This document shows positions 57,040 through 64,000 of a stretch of DNA of 64,000 bases, piece after piece. Numbering within the stretch: position 1 is the stretch's first letter; each line of letters starts with the position of its first letter. The DNA is taken from assembly GCA_963920635.1 (NCBI GenBank), contig OY987302.1, forward strand, positions 30,355,278 to 30,419,277, in the 5' to 3' direction. The position numbers were made by a program, and so were the translations under genes. The notes below the pieces were generated by a model. That model saw nothing but the letters and a program-made list of their open reading frames with translations, had not been told where the DNA came from and made no database searches. The DNA is from Pseudeuparius sepicola. Taxonomy: Eukaryota > Arthropoda > Insecta > Coleoptera > Anthribidae.

Positions 57040-57490
57040 ACAAAAAAAACTTAGTCGACAAATAATGGCCTATAAGAAGGGCGCGCAATTCAGTTCGAGT
57101 GCTCCAAGTTGGAAGAGAATATAGAAACCGATCTGGTTCCGTGGTGCCAGTGTTCACTTCCCCCACCGACGACAACGCCAGAAGCAGACTGGTCGTCGCA
57201 GTGCGATTGCAATCGACACTACAAGCCTCCACAACAAATTCAAGCAACCAGGTGATGTGGCATGGTGTGTCATGGCAAGAACCTGGAGAGAGACAAGAAG
57301 ATCAGCAACCAGCAACCCGACCCCCCTGAACGTGGAATCTCGCGCCTTAGCAAATTGAAGTTCATGCATGACGTCACACCCCCTTTACTGTCGACTCACC
57401 GCGGCCGACAGGATTCTGCTGACTCCACTAACTTTCTTTTTTATTTTACCAGGAATAATCGAAAAATCGGCGGCACTTTCTAAGTGGTAT
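57040..57490. other. GC-rich island of unknown origin
   Basis: About 450 bases clearly richer in G and C than the rest. It has a TATAAG at 57071 and CAGTTCGAGTG at 57091, resembling an insect core promoter or an LTR transcription start, then open frames on both strands with no recognisable domain (plus 57099-57329, minus 56972-57247). AAGCAACCAG/GTGATG at 57250 could be a donor. Could be a promoter with first exon, or an LTR fragment. Confidence 0.35.
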
Positions 57491-58199
57491 CTGCATTCAG
57501 TCTTCGCATGTTTTGATACACTGACCTATATACGTTCCAGTAACCTAGCAAATAATTTCTAGATACTAACAAAATTTACAGCGCGAAAAATGCATCATAT
57601 AAAAATAAAATATGTCAGAGCAAACGTTATTATTCGCTTGAAAACGTTTTACTTTGCAGCGGCCAGCTGTCCTGATTGAATTTAGTTTCGAAGAAATCAA
57701 CATACCTACATCTCAAAAAATTCACCGGTGGACCAACGCCCAGAAACATTTTTTTTATTCCGAGTTATTTTTGCGTTTATAATATGCAGCAAAGTTTTGT
57801 TGTGACTTGTCTGGAATACTGAGAAATCACGCGGTAGCCGTGACCTTCGAGCCGAGACGCCTCGATCAACGTTTTTTAACGACGAGTAACTAGTAAAAAA
57901 AACTTGTCGGTCAACTGTTCAACCCCGTTTAATAGATTTAATTTAAACAAATACTGGGAAGTCCGAAGCTGTCCCCCAAAATGTAAATTTTCAACATACA
58001 ACCTAAAAGTTCAACTTTTACCTTGGGAATATTTTTCGACTAAGAGAAAATATTTTTAAACACCAAAAATCAACTAGATACACGTCCATACGCTTTACAG
58101 GGGGCAAGAAATGCTACTGTGCGAGATTTCGCTCAAAAACATAAAACGCCCAAAAACGTGACTAATATTTGCTAAAATCAACGCCCCAACAAAGTTTGA
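57491..58199. other. A/T-rich sequence, no gene
   Basis: No gene supported. Isolated traces of the repeat unit that starts at 58200 (AAAAGTTCAAC near 58005). Confidence 0.5.
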
Positions 58200-61100
58200 T
58201 CTATTTTGTCCTATTTTTAACGACTAAAGTATCCAAAATACATTGATATGAAATTTATATGATATAAAATACTAGACTGTATACTTTTGAAAATAAAAAC
58301 TAGGTGCCAAACCTTCTATTGTTTACAAAATAACGCCCATGCTACTACAGCTGATAATAGATTACTAATAAAAAGCCGTTAATAGATTACTAATAAAAAA
58401 TATAGCAGACGTTCAGTGCCTCAACGGCTTAAAAAAATCTGAGAAATTTCTATGTATATTAGCCAGGTGTTTTGTTGCTGCCCTAAGGCATACGTCTGAA
58501 AAGTTCAACTTATTTTGTGGCAGATTTTGGAATCTGATGATAAGTAAAAAACCATTATTCAATAAAATACAACAGTAGTATCAAAGCATGTGTATCCGAA
58601 AACGCCTTGAACTGCCGACGATCTGCGGGCGCAGCTTCCAGAGAACAATGGGCTTATTTCCGTCAAAATACCCAAATGTCCCCAAAAATCGCCAACGCAA
58701 ACGAGTTTGACAAAAATACAGACAACGCAGTTTTTATTTTACGTTCACTTCCTCAATGGCTAAGAAAAATCTAAGAAATTTCCTTGTATTAACCACGGGG
58801 CGTGTAAAATTATAGCCTTAGGGTAAATCAGACGCAAAAACATATCTACCAAGAAAGCCCAACCTACTTTGCCCTAAGAAATACTGCGACACGATGAAAT
58901 TTGCTTAAAATGCGAATGATAATTTTGTGAAAATCAGCATACGTCCCTAAAAAGTTCAACCTACTTTGCAATGGAAAACATTTTTGACGACTAAAGTATC
59001 CAAAATATTTTTAAAACACTCTTCAAAAATACTTTGATATGAAATTTTGTTGGCATAGACTGTACACAGTTGCAAGTAAAAACCAGGTAACAAACTTTCT
59101 ATTGTTTACAAAATAATGCCGATGCTACAGCCGTTAATAGATCACTACTAAAAAATATAGCATACAACGCAGTTTATTTAACGGTCAGTGTCTCAACGGG
59201 GTATAAAAATCTGACAAATTTGTATATATTAACCAGGTGTTTGTTGTTGCCCGACCCCTGTAAACCGATCTGTGTTACCAGCTTTTTGGAATGTGATAAC
59301 AAAAAATGCCACGATGCAATAAAATACAATATAAGTATAAATAATTTTGAGAAGGCAGGTAAAGCGGGGCAGCACCCATAGCCTCTGACGTTAAGCAGTT
59401 GCAGTGCATTCTAAAAGTAACTCAGAAAAACTACATAGTTTTACCCCATTTTATTTTTGAACTAGAACTAAAAAAACGCCAAAAAGGAGTGCGCATCCTT
59501 CAAAACATCTAACAGTATTTTGATATCGGTCATGGAATTGTTTGACATATAAAATCTATAATAGACTGAAAATTTACATATTATAGAGGTTCTAGTAAAT
59601 ATAGTATATTTTTGTCTAAAACCAGCCAGAAAGAAGCTATCTACAAGACTGAAAAATTGTAAAAAAATTTCCTCAAAATTGGGTACCTCATAACCGTTTT
59701 CCCTGTGAAGTTTTAAGTTCATTTTAAACATTTTCGTTAACGAATATTTTTACATTAAATCTTTACAAGTTGTAGTTTTCTTGAAAATTCGATACTATAC
59801 CGGCTGTCTCATTTTTAAACCTCTGATTATCTTGTAAACCAACAGTTTCACAAATAAATGTTTAAAATAAAAAGTTTAAGTGTGCCGTGGGTCCGTTCAA
59901 ATAATTGGGTAATAACGATAAAAACTATTAAGACCAGTCGAAAAAAAAAAAACCATATAAAATGCTACTCACTCTGTCCCTATAGATGCTGGTATAGTAA
60001 AGAAATCAGGTGACACCAAATGACAAAAGTAATTAATTAACAACCTATGCCAGTCAGGTATCACCGAACATCTTTAGATTGATCCAACAACCATCCAAAT
60101 TCCGGAAAAAAAACAACACCAGCCAATTAGAATTCCACACTGCCCTATAATTTTCAACCGAAAACACACAAAAACATCACTTTACCCAAAAAAACACACG
60201 ATAAAACGGACTTTTACGCCTTATATTAAACAACAACTGCTGGATTCCGACTGAGAAGGTAGGTATAGAGAGAAGCAAGGCGGCAGGAAAACAAAAACGT
60301 TATTGTATTACCAGAGTGCAGACTGCATCAGTTTGGTTTTAAACTGTAGATATGAATAAGCCTAATTTACAGTTTGTAAATAAAAAAATTGACTTAATTT
60401 TTGATGAGATATCACCTCTGACTTCTTAGGAACGAAAAGTTTTCATTTATTTTTATTTATTTTGAATTTTGAATTTTTATAGTCTTAGGTGTTGTATAAA
60501 ATAATTCGTTGTTTTACCCGTAATGACTTAAGTATGGATGAAAGAGTGTCAAACCTGCCCCAAAATATTGATTAATCATAATTATTTTGATACTTGTTAT
60601 AATTCACAATTTGTTACTAGGCAGTTGCATTCTAAAAAAATTATTAACCAGAAAAACGGCAACATGACTGTTTACCCATTTTGAGAGTCTGTTTGTTAGC
60701 TTTTAGGGGTATTCCTCGTATGGAAATATTAGGAGGGCGATATTTTTAAAAATACTGTGATAAATCATGAAATTTTCTGTCAAGTACCTAGCCCAATTTA
60801 CAATAAAAAACTACCTGTTGGGTTTAATTTTGATAAAAAATTAAATTTAATGGAAACCAGTTATCTTTTGGAAACAATTTCACATTTAGATCACAGTGAA
60901 CCTACAAAAAAAAACCACTTTAGGAAATAATGATACAGATATTTTGGAAATATACAAGGCAAAAAAAGTAATGATGTAGCTGTCCTAGCCCAATTTACAA
61001 TAAAAAACTACCTGTTGGGTTTAATTTTGATAAAAAATTAAATTTAATGGAAACCAGTTATCTTTTGGAAACAATTTCACATTTAGATCACAGTGAACCT

Positions 61101-61830
61101 ACAAAAAAAAACACTTACTTTAGGAAATAATGATACAGATATTTTGGAAATATACAAGGCAAAAAAAAGTAATGATGTAGCTGTCCCATTTATGTTACTC
61201 TATTCGTAAAAGTTACATGGGAAAGACGAAAAAATATGGGTTTTGGTTATTTAGAAAAGTTGTTCAATAGACTGAGATAACATAGGAAACGCTTTCCGCT
61301 ACAACAGAATCTGATGAAAAGAAAAATTCCATCTGGGGTCAAGCTAGGGGGTAACTACATAACCAAAATAAAAACAAATTGAACGTTATAAAATATAAAA
61401 AAATCATATTTTCAACGGATTTTTGTCCTCCGAAAATTGTTCTTGTGTAAATTCAGTTTCAATAAGTCACTAATTGGGATAATAGTAATTTTTTTAAGAA
61501 TCTCTTATAGAATTGTGCGATATAATTCTGAGACAACGATGCTGGCCGTTAATAGATTACTAATAAAAAATATAGCAGACAACGTAATTTATTTAACGTT
61601 CAGTGCCTCCACGGCTATAATAAAATCTAAGAAATTTGTGTATATTAACCAGGTGTTTGTTGTTGCCTTAAAACATACATCTGAAAAGTTCAACCTATTT
61701 TGTAGTAGAATTTGGAATCTGATAAGTAAAAAAACCATTAGGTAATAAAATACAACAGTAGTATCAAAGCATGTGTATCCGAAACGGCTTGAACTGCCGG
61801 CGCTCGTGATCTGCTGACTCAGCAAGAATA
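58200..61830 (+). repeat. Diverged copies of a long repeat unit
   Basis: Three long copies in the same orientation are visible: 58200-58630, 58975-59330 and 61535-61830. Shared landmarks in order are TTCTATTGTTTACAAAATAA, GTTAATAGATTACTAATAAA, TATAGCAGAC, TTAACCAGGTGTTTGTTGTT, GAAAAGTTCAACCTA and CAGTAGTATCAAAGCATGTG. Weaker pieces occur at 58670-58900 and 63290-63410. Not all copies hold all landmarks. No protein coded. 59400-60780 between copies shows no gene. Confidence 0.75.
60788..61187. repeat. Tandem duplication, two units of about 200 bases
   Basis: The stretch from CTAGCCCAATTTACAATAAA to AGTAATGATGTAGCTGTC is present twice in a row with only a few differences (an ACTT insertion and A-run lengths), so it is recent. 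Confidence 0.9.
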
Positions 61831-61999
61831 TTATCGAAGGGATATGTGCCAAGACTAGGGAATTATATTAAAAGTTCAGCCAACTTTGCCCTGAAAAATC
61901 GTATATTTTTAACTTTTTTTCTGAATAGAATTTCCTGGGGTTCGACCAATTAAATTTTGTTTTAACACATTAATTTTTTTTATTATTTATTAAAAACAT

Positions 62000-62041
62000 G
62001 ACACTACACGTGTTTCAGCATTTTTGCCATCATCAGGTATC
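62000..62041 (-). ncRNA. Hammerhead ribozyme-like motif (copy A)
   Basis: Minus strand: GATAC, CTGATGA, T, stem II GGCA/TGCT with loop AAAA, GAAA, CACGTGTA, GTGTC. GATAC pairs with GTGTC (one G-U) as stem I. Core complete. Confidence 0.7.
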
Positions 62042-62996
62042 TAGGATAGTTTTTTTTCCCTAATTTAACATTCACCTTAAATAATAATAAGTATATCTGA
62101 AAGAGGAGACGTTCTTTGTTATTTTTATGGGAATACAAGATTTTTTTCCTTTTTAATATTTATGTTTAGAACATTATAGATTTTGAAAAAATAATAGTTA
62201 TTATTACTTACATTACTAACTTATTATTTTTAAGAGTCCCTCCTCCTTTTGTTCTTTCTTTCTTGTAATAATTTTCTTATTCAACTAGTCTTTTTTTTCA
62301 TATTTTCATTGTATATGTTCAAAATTCTTTCTTTTTTTAATTTTTTAAAATTATATAATATTACTGGTGTGTGGGGAAAGCATTTGTGGAAAAATATGTG
62401 AATATGCTTTCAAAAGGATTGCCGGAGACGAAGTAAATTATTTTTATATTTAGACACGAATTGAAAGGCTCGGTGCGGTTTGTGGATACAAAAAATGTTA
62501 TAAAAAGAAGGCGAGGAAGATATTTTATATATATATTATAACATTTTTTGTATCCACAAACCGCACCGAGCCTTTCAATTCGTGTCTAAATATAAAAATA
62601 ATTTACTTTGTCTCCGGCAATCCTTTTGAAAGCATATTCACATATTTTTCCACAAATGCTTTCCCCACACACCAGTAATATTATATAATTTAAAAAAATT
62701 AAAAAAAGAAAGAATTTTGAACACATACAATGAAACTATGGAAAAAAAAGACTAGTTGAATAAGAAAATTATTACAAGAAAGAAAGAACAAAAGGAGGAG
62801 GGACTCTTAAAAATAATAAGTTAGTAATGTAAGTAATAACTATTATTTTTTCAAAATCTATAATGTTCTAAACATAAATATTAAAAAGGAAAAAAAATCT
62901 TGTATTCCCATAAAAATAACAAAGAACGTCTCCTCTTTCAGATATACTTATTATTATTTAAGGTGAATGTTAAATTATGGAAAAAAAACTATCCTA

Positions 62997-63038
62997 GATA
63001 CCTGATGATGGCAAAAATGCTGAAACACGTGTAGTGTC
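62997..63038 (+). ncRNA. Hammerhead ribozyme-like motif (copy B)
   Basis: Plus-strand mirror of copy A: stem I 62997-63001 with 63034-63038, CTGATGA 63002-63008, stem II 63010-63013 with 63018-63021, GAAA 63022-63025, CACGTGTA 63026-63033. Predicted cleavage after 63033. Confidence 0.7.
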
Positions 63039-63129
63039 ATGTTTTTAATAAATACAAAAAAATTTTAATGTGTTAAAACAAAATTTAATTGGTCGAACCT
63101 CAGGAAATTCTATTCAGAAAAATTAATAA

Positions 63130-64000
63130 AAACGACCAGGAAGAAAAGTTTTGTTATATTTTTAACTACTAATGTATTGAAAATATTCTAAACAGATTTA
63201 AAAAATAATGCCAATAAATCACGAATTTTTTGATAATATAAGAACTATAGACTGAAAAATTGCTGCTTAAACAGCATTGAAACTACACCGATAAAAATGT
63301 GCATCCATGGTTGAAACTACACTCTGTTGCCTTAAGGTATAAAATCAGACGCAAACACATATCTCCCAAAAAGTTCAACCTACTTTGCCCTGAAAAAATC
63401 GAACAATAGAGGTATTCATCGCTCACAAACCAATACCATTAAGGACAAGAAAGCCGAGGAAACTACACTTATAAATGTTTAAAAAATGTCCACCGTGATC
63501 GCTCGACAAAAAATCGTGCAAAGTGGCTACGACAAAAGGCTTGACCTTTGTCCTTTGGGACACGGACAAGTAGAATCTAAAAAAAACCTGTAAATTATAC
63601 CTACAGTAGAATCTGCTAAAGTAAAATCCAGGTGTCAAAAAATCACTTACATACAAGTCCGACAGTAAGTCCTTCTTGTATTATTAGAAAATACGTCGAC
63701 GTCACAGCATATCCATCGATGGTACCCCTAGCGTGTCCGGTCAAAAATGCATTCTGCTAGGCGTGAAAATTTATGATACACAAAATGATGGCAAAATAAT
63801 TGTTCAGTATCCGTATTCAGCAAATAAAAAATTTATAGATACCCCTCACTTGATGAAAAAGTATACAAAACTAGACTGATAAAAATATGGATTTTTAGCT
63901 TATGTAATCGCTCGATGACGATTGAAGCTACACTCATAAAAATATCCCGTGCCATCGCTCAACGATGGCAATATTCATAGGTGCTAAATTGATCCGCTTT
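63130..64000. other. No gene; fragments of the 58-62 kb repeat
   Basis: AAAAAGTTCAACCTACTTTG near 63368 and neighbouring blocks belong to the repeat unit seen at 58-62 kb. GAAACTACAC recurs (63268, 63309, 63460). The 77-codon minus frame at 63423-63656 shows no domain. Confidence 0.5.

Larger units (their letters stand above)
61916..63124. mobile_element. 1.2 kb near-perfect palindrome with hammerheads
   Basis: Arms of about 590 bases (61916-62503 and 62538-63124) are nearly identical reverse complements around an A/T-rich spacer at about 62504-62537. Each arm carries a hammerhead-type motif pointing outward. As at 21.0-21.7 kb, this suggests an inverted pair of Penelope-like terminal repeats. 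No coding sequence inside. Confidence 0.8.

Overview
This window is strongly AT-rich, intron-style eukaryotic DNA made almost entirely of transposable elements and their fossils. The mix points to an arthropod, most likely an insect: errantivirus-like and mdg1-like Ty3/gypsy elements, a Jockey/CR1-type LINE, a hAT element, a Ty1/copia fragment, Tc1/mariner-derived foldbacks and Penelope-type hammerhead motifs. I cannot name the species. No complete host gene is recognisable; two short stretches look exon-like.

Layout. 0-12.7 kb: simple repeats, dispersed repeats, TA-flanked foldback elements (2565-3171, 5225-6386) and a 2.0 kb hAT element (7072-9103, 8-bp target duplication) lying inside an older foldback. 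12.8-19.9 kb, minus strand: an errantivirus-like LTR element with LTR, serine-tRNA-like primer site, gag, an unusual polyprotein (protease, acidic linker, macro domain, integrase zinc finger, no reverse transcriptase), integrase core and an env gene split by a small palindromic transposon. 20.8-21.7 kb: an inverted Penelope-like repeat carrying two hammerhead-ribozyme motifs. 22.0-23.4 kb, minus: a LINE fragment (ORF1 end and endonuclease). 23.4-33.0 kb, plus: a second LINE, split by a complete young Ty3/gypsy element (24513-30822, minus strand; LTRs differ at 1 of 209 positions; TSD GTAA) whose gag and pol are open and which carries a small myristoylation/membrane ORF ahead of gag.

33-47 kb: two 1.27 kb palindromes, a 4.5 kb DNA transposon with a broken transposase of the DUF7869-like type and subterminal repeats (38294-42773), three more CAGGGTG foldbacks, and a copia RT split by one of them. 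Two foldbacks have recognisable empty sites in or near the window, showing a TA target. 47-54 kb: remnants of further LTR elements (a second env type, a gag, a degenerate errantivirus env with polypurine tract and LTR). 54.9-56.6 kb: a nested foldback. 57-64 kb: a GC-rich patch, several diverged copies of one long repeat unit, a 200 bp tandem duplication and a near-perfect 1.2 kb palindrome (61916-63124) with another pair of hammerhead motifs.

The most notable features are the TARG1/OARD1-like macro domain sitting where reverse transcriptase would be expected in the errantivirus polyprotein, and the paired hammerhead motifs with compensatory stem changes. The Ty3/gypsy element at 24.5-30.8 kb is the only element here that looks intact and recent. 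All coordinates of repeat ends were read by eye and may be off by a few bases.
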